Shown here piece after piece: positions 19,156 through 28,240 of a stretch of DNA of 64,000 nucleotides. Positions within the stretch are counted from its first letter, which is position 1, and every line of letters starts with the position of its first letter. Origin of the DNA: Gammaproteobacteria bacterium (GTDB lineage: Bacteria > Gemmatimonadota > Gemmatimonadetes > Longimicrobiales > Gaopeijiaceae); NCBI GenBank assembly GCA_028820325.1, contig JAPPJO010000088.1:1-64000 (forward strand). Reading direction: 5' to 3'. The notes below the pieces were generated by a model. The model made no database searches. It saw nothing but the letters and a program-made list of their open reading frames with translations, and was not told the origin of the DNA. A program made the translations under genes and the position numbers.

Positions 19156-20987
19156 GCGTTGCTCTGCGCGACCTGATCGCCGACGGGCGCGCGCACGTGG
19201 TGGACGGCGCCATGGGCACGATGCTCTACGGCAAGGGTGTGTTCGTAAACGTATGTTATGACGAGCTTAACCTATCGACACCCGAGATGGTGCGCGAGGT
19301 TCACGACGAGTATGTGCACGCCGGCGCCGAGATCCTCGAAACCAACACCTTCGGGGCCAATCCGGTGAAGCTGTCGGGGTTCGGGCTGGAGGAACGCACG
19401 GAGGCCATCAACCGGGCGGGAGCGGAACTTGCGCGCGATGCGGCGGCGGGACGGGCCACCGTGGTGGGGGCGATGGGCCCGCTCGGCATCCGCATCGAGC
19501 CCTGGGGGGCGACGGCCTTCGAGGAGGCGGTGGCGTTCTTTCAGCGGCAGGCGCGGGGGCTGATTGACGGCGGCGTGGACGGCTTTTGCCTCGAGACCTT
19601 CAGCGACCTGGGCGAGCTGGAGGCAGCCTTCCGGGCGGTGCGTTCGCTCACCGACCTGCCGGTGCTGGCGCAGGTCACCATCGGCGACAACGGCGCCACC
19701 CCCGGGGGCACCACCATGGAGGCCGCCGGGGCGGCGATGGCGGAGTGGGGGGTGGAGGTGGCCGGCATCAACTGCTCGGTGGGCCCGGCGATCATGCTCG
19801 ACGCGGTGGAGCGCCTGGCCGCGAGCTCCGGGCTGCCCGCCTCTGCCCAGCCCAACGCCGGGCTGCCGCGGGTGGTCGAGAACCGTCAGATCTACATGGC
19901 CAGCCCGGAGTACATGGGCCAGTACGCCCGCCGCCTGGTCGCCGCCGGCGCGCGCTTCGTGGGAGGGTGTTGCGGCACCACCGCAGCGCACGTGCGCAAG
20001 ATCCGCGACCACGTGGCCAGCGTACAGCCGGTCCGCGTGCGGGCGGCCGCGCGCGCCGGGGCAGCCGAGCGGACGGGCAGGTCCGCGGTGCCGCTCGCCG
20101 AACGTTCCGCGTGGGGCAGGAAGCTCGCCACCGGACAGTTCGTGACCACCGTGCAGATCGCCGCCCCCCGCGGCTGGCTCATGGAAGAGACTACCCGGCA
20201 GGCGCGCGCGCTGGCGCACGGCGGGGTAGACGCGGTCTTCGTGGTCGGCGGCACCCGCGGGCAGGCGCACATGGACGCCCTGACCACGGCCATGGTGCTT
20301 GGCGACCGCGCAGGCATCGAGCCGCTGGTGCGCTACGTCTGCCGCGACCGCGACATGCACGGCATGATCAGCGACCTGCTGGGGGCGTCGGCGGCGGGCA
20401 TCCGCAACCTGGTGATCGTGAGCGGCGAGTCGACCGACCTGGGCCCCTACGCGGACTCCACCGCGATCTCCGACATCGACTCGATCGGTCTGGTCAACGT
20501 GGTGCAGCGCCTGAACCGTGGCCTGGACGCGGGCGGCAACGACATCGGCGCGCCCACCGAGCTGGTGGCAGGGGTCGGGCTCGATCAGGCGGCGGTCGAC
20601 CAGGCCTTCGAGCTCAGCCGCTTCGCCTGGAAGGTGGACGCAGGGGCGGACTTCGCCGTCACCCGGCCGCTCTTCGATCCCGGGCGCCTGGAGGACTTCC
20701 TGGCGCGCGCCCAAACCGACATCCCGGTAATCGCGACCCTGCTTCCCCTCGCGTCCCTGCGCAACGCCGAGTTCATGGCCAACGAGGTGCCGGGCGTCGA
20801 GGTGCCGGAAGGGATCGTGCAACGGATGCGGGCGGCCGAGCGCAGGAGCGCCGCGCACGCCCGTGCGGAAGGACTGGCGATCGCGCGCGAGATGTTCGCC
20901 GGAGTGCGGCACCTGGTGCGGGGGGTACGCATCCGGCTGCCCGACGACGACCTGAGCCGGGCGGCCGAACTGCTCGGCCGGTTGTAA
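19152..20987 (+). CDS. Bifunctional homocysteine S-methyltransferase / methylenetetrahydrofolate reductase
   Basis: The 611-residue protein starts at a GTG overlapping the metH stop (GTGA). The N-terminal half (about 1-295) is a homocysteine methyltransferase barrel with zinc Cys C208 (INCSVGP) and C273-C274 (GGCCGTT). The C-terminal half (about 320-605) is an FAD-type methylenetetrahydrofolate reductase barrel ([12 protein letters not shown], then [24 protein letters not shown] and NLVIVSGE segments). The same fusion is known from YitJ-type proteins of Firmicutes. Directly behind metH, the reductase half probably supplies 5-methyl-THF. The extra methyltransferase half duplicates the first MetH domain, and its methyl donor is uncertain. 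Confidence 0.92.
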
Positions 20988-21000
20988 TACGGAGGACGCG

Positions 21001-23298
21001 GTGCAGGTTCAGGAACGGCACATGGGCTTGTTCGGCGCCACCATCCTGGGGGTGGGTGCCATCGTGGGCGGGGGAATCCTCGCGCTCGCGGGCACCGCCT
21101 TCTCGGTCGCCGGGCCGAGCGCCATGGTCTCCTTCGCCATGAACGGCGGCATCGCCCTGCTCACCGCGGCCAGCTTCGCCCGCCTGGCCCGCCGCTTCCC
21201 CGAGTCCGGCGGGACCTACACCTACGCCAAGAACGTCTTCTCGATCGAGCTGGCCTTCGTGGTCGGCTGGGTGGTGTGGTTCGCTTCGATCGTGGCCGGG
21301 GTGCTGTATGCGCTCGGGTTCGCGGCGTTCTTCATGGAGGGGCTGTTGCGCGCCCTGCCGCAACTGGCCGAGACCCGGCTGGGCGGCGACACCGCCCGCC
21401 TGGCCGCGGCCGCGATCGCCATCGGCGCCTACATGCTCGCGCTGGTCCGCCGCGCGGCGGGGGGCGGCACCGCGGAGACCATCGGCAAGGTGGTGGTGTT
21501 CGCGGTGGTCATCGCCGGCGGGGCGTGGGCGTGGGGCACCGGGTCGCCCGGCGAGCTGGCCGACCGGCTCAACCCGTTCTTCACGGAGGGAGCGGGCGGG
21601 GTGGTGCGGGCGATGGGCTACACCTTCATCGCGCTCCAGGGGTTCGACCTGATCGCCGCGGTGGGGGGAGAGGTGCGCGAACCGCAGCGGACCCTCCCGC
21701 GCGCCATGTACCTCTCGCTCGGCATCGCGCTCGCGCTCTACCTGCCCATGCTCTTCCTGTTCGCCACGGTGGGGACACCGGCGGGGGCGGGGGGGGTGGC
21801 GGCGGTGGCGGCGGCCAACCCGGAAGGGCTGGTGGCGGCGGCGGTCGAGGAGTACATGGGGGTGGCGGGCTACTGGCTGGTCATCGGCGCGGGGATCCTG
21901 TCGATGCTCTCGGCACTTCAGGCGAACCTCCTGGGCGCGTCGCGGGTCGCCTTCGCCATGGCCCGCGACCGCACCCTGCCCCGCCGGCTTGCACGCATGC
22001 GCGGGTCGAGCGGCACCCCCGCGACGGCGGTCGTGGTCACGGGCACGGTGGTGGCGGCGATCGCGATCGCCGTCGGCGAGGTCCCGGCCGCCGGCGCCGC
22101 CTCGAGCCTCATCTTCCTCATCTCCTTCGCCATGGTGCACGTCGCGACGGTCCTGGTCGAGTACCGCTCCGCCTCGCGGCGCATCCCCTTCCTGCCCGTC
22201 CTGGGCGGCGTGTGCTGCGCATCGCTCGCGGCCTTCCAGATCTTCGCGGTGCCCTTCGCCGGCAGCATCGTGATGACCTGGATCGCCATCGGCACCGCGT
22301 TCTACCTCACCCTCCTGGCCCCCGCAGCGCGCCTCACCGACGTCTCCGCAGAAGCAACGCATCCGCATCTCACACTGCTCCGCGGACGGAGCCCGCTGGT
22401 GCTCGCACCCATCGCCAACCCGGCCAACGCCGCGAGCCTGGTGGACATCGCCGGAACCCTGCGCACGCCGGGCTCGGGCCGCGTCCTGCTGCTCACGGTT
22501 CTCTCGCCGCCGGACGCGGCGTCCCCATCGGAATCCCGGGTCATCGACGCGCAGACCGTGCTGGGCAAGTCCATGGTGCACAGCGTGGAGCACTCGATGA
22601 TGGCGGAGATCCTCGTCACCACCGCCCCCGATCCCTGGACGGAGATCGCGCGCGTCGCGGAGGAACACCGTTGCGAGACCGTGTTGCTCGGACTGCCCAA
22701 CCTCTCCGACCCGGTCGTCGAGTCCGCGCTGGAGCGGCGCATCGCGGCGATCGGCTGCGACGTGGTCGTTGCGCGGACCCCTTCAAGCTGGCGCATGGAC
22801 GATGTGGAGCGGGTCCTGGTGCCCCTCGGAGGACGTCGGAGCCACAGCCGCCCCCGGGTCCGCCTGCTCGCCAGCCTGGCGCGCACGAAGGGGCGAGCCA
22901 TCACGTATCTCGCTACCACTCCTCCCTCGGCATCGAAGGAGGAACGCCGCCGATTCGAGCGCGAGATTCACAGAATGGTGCGCGACGAAGCCACCGGCTC
23001 CTACGACATCGTCGTGGAAACCGGCGCCGACCCGGGAGAAACCATCATCCGGCATGGCCGCGGCTCCGACCTCATCGTCATGGGCATGCGCACCGAATCG
23101 GGCGGCCGGCGAAGCCTCCGGGGCACCCCGCACGCGGTCGCCGCAGGGTCGAACAAGCCCCTGATTCTGCTCGGCAGCGCCCCGCTCTCCACCCTGGTAC
23201 GCACCGGAAGGGACCTGCTGGCGCCTTCCCGAAGGAGAGCATCTCGTCCGAAGGCAACGGGAACGGGCGAAGCCGACCCGCAGCCTCCCGCGTCATAG
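21001..23298 (+). CDS. APC-family amino acid permease with C-terminal universal stress domains
   Basis: The 765-residue protein starts at a GTG preceded by GGAGGA, 13 bases after the previous gene, so it is in the metH operon. The first ~440 residues are an APC transporter with about 12 membrane helices. The helix-1 substrate motif reads GAIVGGGILALAG, and helix 6 carries GYTFIALQGFDLIAAVGGE. Residues ~455-590 and ~600-740 look like two tandem UspA folds; the second contains the ATP-binding-like motif G-x2-G-x9-GS/T near IVMGMRTESGGRRSLRGT. Context suggests uptake of methionine or a related amino acid, with nucleotide-responsive control. The substrate is inferred from position only. Confidence 0.85.
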   Translation: MQVQERHMGLFGATILGVGAIVGGGILALAGTAFSVAGPSAMVSFAMNGGIALLTAASFARLARRFPESGGTYTYAKNVFSIELAFVVGWVVWFASIVAGVLYALGFAAFFMEGLLRALPQLAETRLGGDTARLAAAAIAIGAYMLALVRRAAGGGTAETIGKVVVFAVVIAGGAWAWGTGSPGELADRLNPFFTEGAGGVVRAMGYTFIALQGFDLIAAVGGEVREPQRTLPRAMYLSLGIALALYLPMLFLFATVGTPAGAGGVAAVAAANPEGLVAAAVEEYMGVAGYWLVIGAGILSMLSALQANLLGASRVAFAMARDRTLPRRLARMRGSSGTPATAVVVTGTVVAAIAIAVGEVPAAGAASSLIFLISFAMVHVATVLVEYRSASRRIPFLPVLGGVCCASLAAFQIFAVPFAGSIVMTWIAIGTAFYLTLLAPAARLTDVSAEATHPHLTLLRGRSPLVLAPIANPANAASLVDIAGTLRTPGSGRVLLLTVLSPPDAASPSESRVIDAQTVLGKSMVHSVEHSMMAEILVTTAPDPWTEIARVAEEHRCETVLLGLPNLSDPVVESALERRIAAIGCDVVVARTPSSWRMDDVERVLVPLGGRRSHSRPRVRLLASLARTKGRAITYLATTPPSASKEERRRFEREIHRMVRDEATGSYDIVVETGADPGETIIRHGRGSDLIVMGMRTESGGRRSLRGTPHAVAAGSNKPLILLGSAPLSTLVRTGRDLLAPSRRRASRPKATGTGEADPQPPAS

Positions 23299-23313
23299 GG
23301 GGCCGACACACGG

Positions 23314-24882
23314 GTGCCGCATCAACCATCCCGCCAAAGGAGCAGGAGCGCGCCACTCCACGAAGACGGCGACGCGGGCCCGCGATCACGACGCTCGAGA
23401 ACGCCCCCGGCCCGCATCAAGCGCTGCAACGACGCTCCAGTCGCCGGCGGCGCATTCATCCTGTACTGGATGATCGGCGCGCGCCGGACGCGCTGGAACT
23501 TCGGCCTCCAGCGGGCCGCCGAGCTCAGCGTCGACCGCGGACTCCCGCTACTCGTGCTGGAACCCCTGCGCGCAGGATACCCGTGGGCATCGGATCGCCT
23601 CCACCGGTTCGTCATCGACGGGATGATCGACAACGAGGCGCGCTTCGCAGAACGGGGCGTCGCCTACTACCCCTACGTCGAGCCTGCGGATGGCGCCGGC
23701 AAGGGACTCGTCGAAGCCCTCGCGGAGCACGCGGCCGTCATCGTCACCGACGACTTTCCCGCCTTCTTCCTGCCGCGGATGGTGAACGCGGCCGCGCACC
23801 GGATTTCGGTGCGCGTAGAGGCAATAGACGGCAACGGCCTGCTTCCTCTGCGAGCTTCGAACGCGCCCTTCGCAACAGCCTACGCGTTCAGACGATTCCT
23901 GCAGCGCGAGCTTCCCGCCCACCTGGAGCGGCTCCCGCATCCCGATCCACTGGACATCCTCACCCCTTCCTCCGAGGCGCAGGTCCCTGCCGATATCCTC
24001 GACCGATGGCCCGCCGCCGACGTGAGCGATCCCGCTGATCTCATCGCACGCCTTCCCATCGATCACTCGGTCCCGCCCGTCGACCTTCGCGGCGGTTCGG
24101 AGGCCGCGGCGGCCCGGCTCTCCGCCTTCGTCGAGGGCGCCTTCGACCGGTATGCCACCGACGCCAATCATCCGGAGCGCAACGCGACCAGCCGGCTCTC
24201 CCCCTACCTCCACTTCGGCCACATCTCCGCGCAGGAGGTATTCGACCGAATCGCGGGCCACGAAGGATGGACTCCTGCCCGTCTCTCGCGCGACGCGCGG
24301 GGGAGGCGCGCCGGTTGGTGGGGCATGAGTGAGAGCGCAGAAGCCTTTTTGGATCAACTTGTTACGTGGCGTGAGCTCGGGTTCGTTCGATGCCGCCACG
24401 TGGATCGTTACGACACCTATGAGGCGCTGCCCGGCTGGGCTCGCCAGACGCTGGCGGAGCACGCCTCGGATCCCCGGGAAGCCGTATACGGACTCGCCGA
24501 CTTCGAGAAGGCACGCACGCACGACGCTCTCTGGAACGCCGCCCAGAACCAGCTGCGGCGTGAAGGCCGCATCCACAACTACCTGCGCATGCTCTGGGGC
24601 AAGAAGATCCTGGAGTGGAGCGAGAGCCCGCGCGAAGCGCTCCGCATCATGATCGAACTCAACGACAAGTACGCGCTCGACGGACGCGACCCGAACTCCT
24701 ATACCGGGATGCTCTGGATCCTCGGCCTCCACGACCGCGCCTGGGGCCCGGAGCGCCCGGTGTTCGGCAAGATCCGCTACATGAGTTCGGCCAACACGGC
24801 GAGGAAGTACCGGGTGCGCGGGTACATCGAGAAGTACGGGGACCCGCAGGTAAGAATCGGCGAAGCCCCGGGTAACGCGTGA
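23314..24882 (+). CDS. phr: Class II CPD photolyase (deoxyribodipyrimidine photo-lyase)
   Basis: The protein has up to 522 residues. Class II signatures are clear: FILYWMIGARRTRWNFGLQ near residue 50, and toward the C-terminus LWNAAQNQLRREGRIHNYLR, MLWGKKILEW and DPNSYTGMLWILGLHDRAWG. The enzyme repairs cyclobutane pyrimidine dimers with blue light through FADH-. The GTG at 23314 is the first usable start, but residues 1-40 are basic and not conserved-looking, so the true start may be further in. The gene follows the transporter by 15 bases, and a regulatory link to methionine metabolism is doubtful. It converges on the MTHFR-like gene. Confidence 0.93.
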   Translation: MPHQPSRQRSRSAPLHEDGDAGPRSRRSRTPPARIKRCNDAPVAGGAFILYWMIGARRTRWNFGLQRAAELSVDRGLPLLVLEPLRAGYPWASDRLHRFVIDGMIDNEARFAERGVAYYPYVEPADGAGKGLVEALAEHAAVIVTDDFPAFFLPRMVNAAAHRISVRVEAIDGNGLLPLRASNAPFATAYAFRRFLQRELPAHLERLPHPDPLDILTPSSEAQVPADILDRWPAADVSDPADLIARLPIDHSVPPVDLRGGSEAAAARLSAFVEGAFDRYATDANHPERNATSRLSPYLHFGHISAQEVFDRIAGHEGWTPARLSRDARGRRAGWWGMSESAEAFLDQLVTWRELGFVRCRHVDRYDTYEALPGWARQTLAEHASDPREAVYGLADFEKARTHDALWNAAQNQLRREGRIHNYLRMLWGKKILEWSESPREALRIMIELNDKYALDGRDPNSYTGMLWILGLHDRAWGPERPVFGKIRYMSSANTARKYRVRGYIEKYGDPQVRIGEAPGNA

Positions 24883-24887
24883 GCGCC

Positions 24888-24908
24888 GCGCACCGTTTTT
24901 CGTTGCGC
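24888..24908. terminator. Possible weak bidirectional hairpin between convergent genes
   Basis: GCGCA (24888-24892) pairs with TGCGC (24904-24908), with two inner G-C pairs after one mismatch. The loop includes TTTTT, which is AAAAA on the other strand. It sits in the 31-base gap between photolyase and the MTHFR-like gene. There is no U-tract after the stem, so a Rho-independent role is only a suggestion. Confidence 0.25.
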
Positions 24909-24913
24909 GCCCC

Positions 24914-25786
24914 TCAGCCCCCCATCTCCTCCAGCGCCCGCATGATCGCGCGATAGCGCCGGTCCACGCTCCGGAAGCCCAGATTCGCAAGGTAGATGTT
25001 GCGGACCCCGGCCTTCTGCAGCGCCCGGATGCTGCGGGCGCAGATCTCCGCGGCGCTCGCGCCCGCATCGAACTCGCGAGTGATCTGCTCGCCGGGGATC
25101 GGGAGAAACCGGCTGAGCCGACGCAGGGTCCCCGGATTCGCGCTCCGGTAGAAGAAGACCCCGAAGATGGCGGGAATGTCGACACCGCGGCGATCCAGCT
25201 GCTCCAGAAAACGCTCGACCGTGGGCAGCGAGTGATGCGACACGATCTGCGTCAGGAAGAAGTCCGCCTCGAAGTCTCCGCCTGCGATGTAGTCGACCTG
25301 AACAGCCGGGTCCGCGTGGGGATTGGCCCATCCCCCCAGCGTGAGCGACGGGAACTCGCACCGGATGAGGTCACGCAACTGATACCCGTGCTCGACGCAG
25401 CGCGGCGGGGGCCCGGTCGTGTCACCGCCCACCACGGCCAGCGCCTCGCAGCCGCCCGAGACTGCGCGCCGGGCGAACATCATGCAGTAGTCCAGCGAGT
25501 GCTTGGCGGTCAGGAACGGGACGATGCGCGACGCCGGCACGCCGCGCGCCAGGTTGGCGGCAACATGGCCGAGGCTCTCCTCCTCGGCGGCGTCGACCGC
25601 GTTGTCGGTGAGGAAGATGTAGCGGTCGTCGCGCGCCAGGCGCTCCAGCGTGTGATACATGTCGATCCAGGCATCCATCCCCGCGGCGTAGGAGAGGCCG
25701 CTGCGCGGCGGCCGCAGTTCGACGGTGATGGTCGGCTCGGCCGCGCGGAGGCGCGCCAGCAGGGTGCTGCCCCGCACTCTACTCAT
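24914..25786 (-). CDS. MTHFR-family (MetF-like) TIM-barrel protein
   Basis: The 290-residue single-domain protein is in the size range of bacterial MetF. Landmarks of the FAD/folate barrel are present: a Glu in ITVELRPPRSG, aligning with the catalytic Glu of FEFFPP; an Asp in VVGGDTTGPPP, aligning with the folate-binding RGD; and a Gln in FFLTQIVSH. Its start overlaps the stop of the M24 peptidase gene (ATGA), placing it last in a peptidase operon. A second full MTHFR domain is encoded 4 kb away. It may be a true reductase or a divergent paralogue acting on a folate-like or other cofactor; neighbours favour the latter only weakly. Confidence 0.8.
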   Translation of the reverse strand: MSRVRGSTLLARLRAAEPTITVELRPPRSGLSYAAGMDAWIDMYHTLERLARDDRYIFLTDNAVDAAEEESLGHVAANLARGVPASRIVPFLTAKHSLDYCMMFARRAVSGGCEALAVVGGDTTGPPPRCVEHGYQLRDLIRCEFPSLTLGGWANPHADPAVQVDYIAGGDFEADFFLTQIVSHHSLPTVERFLEQLDRRGVDIPAIFGVFFYRSANPGTLRRLSRFLPIPGEQITREFDAGASAAEICARSIRALQKAGVRNIYLANLGFRSVDRRYRAIMRALEEMGG

Positions 25787-27111
25787 CGTCCCCCCATGAG
25801 CGCCTCCACGGCACCCACCTCGGTGGGCAGTTCCGCGGTGAGGTTCTCCACCCCGGTGGCGGTCACCAGCACGTCGTCCTCGATGCGGATGCCGATTCCG
25901 GCGAAGCGGGCTGCGGATCCTTCCGCATCCTCGTGGAAGTAGAGCCCCGGCTCGACCGTGAACACCATCCCCTCCTCGAGTGGCCGGGAGGTGCCGTCGA
26001 CCGCGTAGTCGCCGACGTCGTGGGTGTCGAGCCCGAGCCAGTGGGAGGTCTGGTGCGGGAAGAACCGGCGAAGGGCCGTGCTTTCCTCCGGTCTGCCCGC
26101 GCTTGTGGCCATCACGCCGAGCGACGCCAGTCCTTTGGCCAGCACGTCGCACGCGGCTCGATGCACGGAGCCCACCGGCACCCCCGGCGCCGCAGCGGCG
26201 ATCGCGGCCGCGCGCGCCTGGTCCACGATCTCGTAGACGGCCCGCTGATCCGCGGTGAAGCGCCCGTCCACCGGGTAGGTGCGGGTCACGTCGGCGCAGT
26301 AGTGGCCGAGTTCGGCGGCTGCGTCCACCAGCACCAGTTCGCCCGCCTGTGCCCGGCGGCGGTTTTCTGCGTAGTGGAGTACGCAAGCGTTGGCGCCCGA
26401 CGCCACGATGGACGGATATGCGGGGGTCGCGCCCCCGTGCCGGCGGAACACCGCCTCGAGGGCCGCCTGCAGCTCCCACTCCCCCACCCCGGGTCGCAAC
26501 TCTCGGGCGAGCGCGCGGTGCCCGGCGATCGTCAGCGCGGCGGCGCTCCGCAGTGACTCCACCTCCCCTGCGTCCTTGCGGAGCCGCATCTCATCCAGAA
26601 TCTCGCCCGGGTCGATGACGCCGCGCGGTCCCAACCCTTTTCGCGCACCGCGGGCGCGGGCATGCGCGAGTGCGCCCCGCACCAGGCGGTCAACCCACGG
26701 ATCGGATCTCAGCCGGAAGAAGACGTGGCTCGCTCCCTTGAGCAGGATACCGAGCTCCTGCCCCAGCTCATCCAGGGGATGGCCGGCATCCACACCCAAT
26801 TGCTCGCGGGCAGCCTCGGGGCCGAGCCGTTTCCCGCCCCAGAGTTCCGCCGTCGCATCGCGGGAGCGGGTGAAGAGCACCGAGCGCTTCGATTCGGCGA
26901 AGCCGCGCAGGACGAGAACGCTTCCGGGTTCGGTGAAGCCGGTCAGATAGAAGAACTCGGAGTCCGGGCGGTAGGGAGAGGGATCGGCGCCCCGCCGGCA
27001 CGCGTCGGCCGCCGCCGGAAGCACGATGGCGGCGTCTCCCAATGCGTCGAGCACCAGCGCGCGGCGCTCGTGGAAGATGTCGGCGGCGGGTTCGAAGCCG
27101 TGGGTCGACAT
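25783..27111 (-). CDS. pepP: M24 Xaa-Pro aminopeptidase
   Basis: The 442-residue protein has an N-terminal AMP_N domain (about 1-170, with YLTGFTEPGSVLVL) and a C-terminal pita-bread M24 domain. All five metal ligands are visible: Asp in LVDAAAE, Asp in CADVTRTY, His in THDVGDY (after HQTSHWLGLD), Glu in TVEPGLYF and Glu in GIRIEDDVLV. It removes an N-terminal residue in front of proline, and no signal peptide means it is cytosolic. Its ATG overlaps the M14 stop by one base (TGATG). Upstream S9 and M14 enzymes would deliver peptides that this enzyme finishes. Confidence 0.93.
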   Translation of the reverse strand: MSTHGFEPAADIFHERRALVLDALGDAAIVLPAAADACRRGADPSPYRPDSEFFYLTGFTEPGSVLVLRGFAESKRSVLFTRSRDATAELWGGKRLGPEAAREQLGVDAGHPLDELGQELGILLKGASHVFFRLRSDPWVDRLVRGALAHARARGARKGLGPRGVIDPGEILDEMRLRKDAGEVESLRSAAALTIAGHRALARELRPGVGEWELQAALEAVFRRHGGATPAYPSIVASGANACVLHYAENRRRAQAGELVLVDAAAELGHYCADVTRTYPVDGRFTADQRAVYEIVDQARAAAIAAAAPGVPVGSVHRAACDVLAKGLASLGVMATSAGRPEESTALRRFFPHQTSHWLGLDTHDVGDYAVDGTSRPLEEGMVFTVEPGLYFHEDAEGSAARFAGIGIRIEDDVLVTATGVENLTAELPTEVGAVEALMGGR

Positions 27112-28229
27112 CACGCGCGCGCCCGGGCGGCGACCGTCTCGAGCCCAGCCTCCACGAGCGTCCACTGCAGCTTCATCTGGTCTGCCACAGGCATGGGCCG
27201 GATCCCCAGCCGCGCACCCTCGCGGGTTACCTCGGCGGGCGCCGCGCGGCCGGCAGCCAGCTCCGCCCTCCATCCGTCGATGCGGGTCTTCCAGCGAGCC
27301 GCCGCCGGATCCGGAGGACCGAGCGTCTCCCCGACCCCCGGTGTGATGAACAGCGGCATCTCCGTTACCAGCGTGAGGGTGTCGCCCCCCAGCGAGCGCA
27401 CCGCCTCCATAGAGCTGGGGCGGAAGCGTCCCGCCGTGGCCTCGTCCCTGAGCTCCACGAAGTGCTCGCGCATGGCGTTGTGGTTCGGGCGCGTGCAGAA
27501 GCCGGGGGCGATGCGCACGAAGCCCTTCTCCCCTTCCCGCTCCACGTCGTGGAGGCGGTATCCCATGTCGCGCACCACCTCCCTGCAGCGGGCACGCAGG
27601 CGCGCGGTCCGGTCGATCCAGTGCGGATCGATGAGGAACCAGGGTCCCGACGAGAACCCCATCCCGTGCAGCGAGACATGCAGATCGAATGCGCCGCCCG
27701 CGCTGGCCCACCACGCGCTGGCCGCCCGGTTCTCGGGCCTCGCACCCCTGTCATCCGCGTCCGCGGGAAAGCCGAACTCGATGTCGTCCCCGGGGAGTTC
27801 GCGCACGACGTGCGCCAGGTACTCGCCCAACTCGAAGTCGAGCCCGCCGGCCTGCCACGCGCGATTGCGCGCCGCTCCGTCGGGATTCACATGCGGCACG
27901 ATCCACCACTCGAAGCGCTCAAGCATCGGATGATCCGGAGCCAGCCCGCCCAGCCATCCGCACAGCCTGGCGAGGAGCGCCGGCCCCACGGGCTCGTCGG
28001 CATGGCATCCCCCGAGGAGACTCACGCGCAGCGGCCCGGAGCCGAATCGGAAGGCGTGGATGGGGCATCCGCCTCTGGAAGTGCCGATGCGCAGGCCGTC
28101 ATCGGGACTCGCAGGACGTGCCCCGAGGATGAGGGCCGGATCCGCGCGCTCGCCGCCGGACTCGCGCATGGCTCCGGGTTCCCTCATGCCGCTGCCGGGC
28201 TCGCGCAGGCCCCTCGGGGATTGGTGCAT
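27111..28229 (-). CDS. M14 family zinc carboxypeptidase
   Basis: The 372-residue protein starts at an ATG with GGAGGGA directly upstream, 11 bases after the S9 stop; longer frames lack such a site. Zinc ligands of the M14 fold are H76 and E79 in GGCHADEP and a His in FDLHVSLHG (H184 or H188). Substrate-binding Arg/Asn are suggested by VNPDGAARNRAW, and the catalytic Glu lies in LVTEMPLF. There is no signal peptide, so it is probably cytosolic. It removes C-terminal residues from peptides; the subfamily resembles succinylglutamate desuccinylase/M14-like proteins, and the exact substrate is open. Confidence 0.85.
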   Translation of the reverse strand: MHQSPRGLREPGSGMREPGAMRESGGERADPALILGARPASPDDGLRIGTSRGGCPIHAFRFGSGPLRVSLLGGCHADEPVGPALLARLCGWLGGLAPDHPMLERFEWWIVPHVNPDGAARNRAWQAGGLDFELGEYLAHVVRELPGDDIEFGFPADADDRGARPENRAASAWWASAGGAFDLHVSLHGMGFSSGPWFLIDPHWIDRTARLRARCREVVRDMGYRLHDVEREGEKGFVRIAPGFCTRPNHNAMREHFVELRDEATAGRFRPSSMEAVRSLGGDTLTLVTEMPLFITPGVGETLGPPDPAAARWKTRIDGWRAELAAGRAAPAEVTREGARLGIRPMPVADQMKLQWTLVEAGLETVAARARA

Positions 28230-28240
28230 TCCCTCCGCGG

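Noticed and set aside
20773..24038. Long overlapping frames opposite or within the transporter and photolyase genes
   Set aside because: They are Arg/Gly/His-rich shadows of the real frames with no motifs; the real proteins have unmistakable family signatures.
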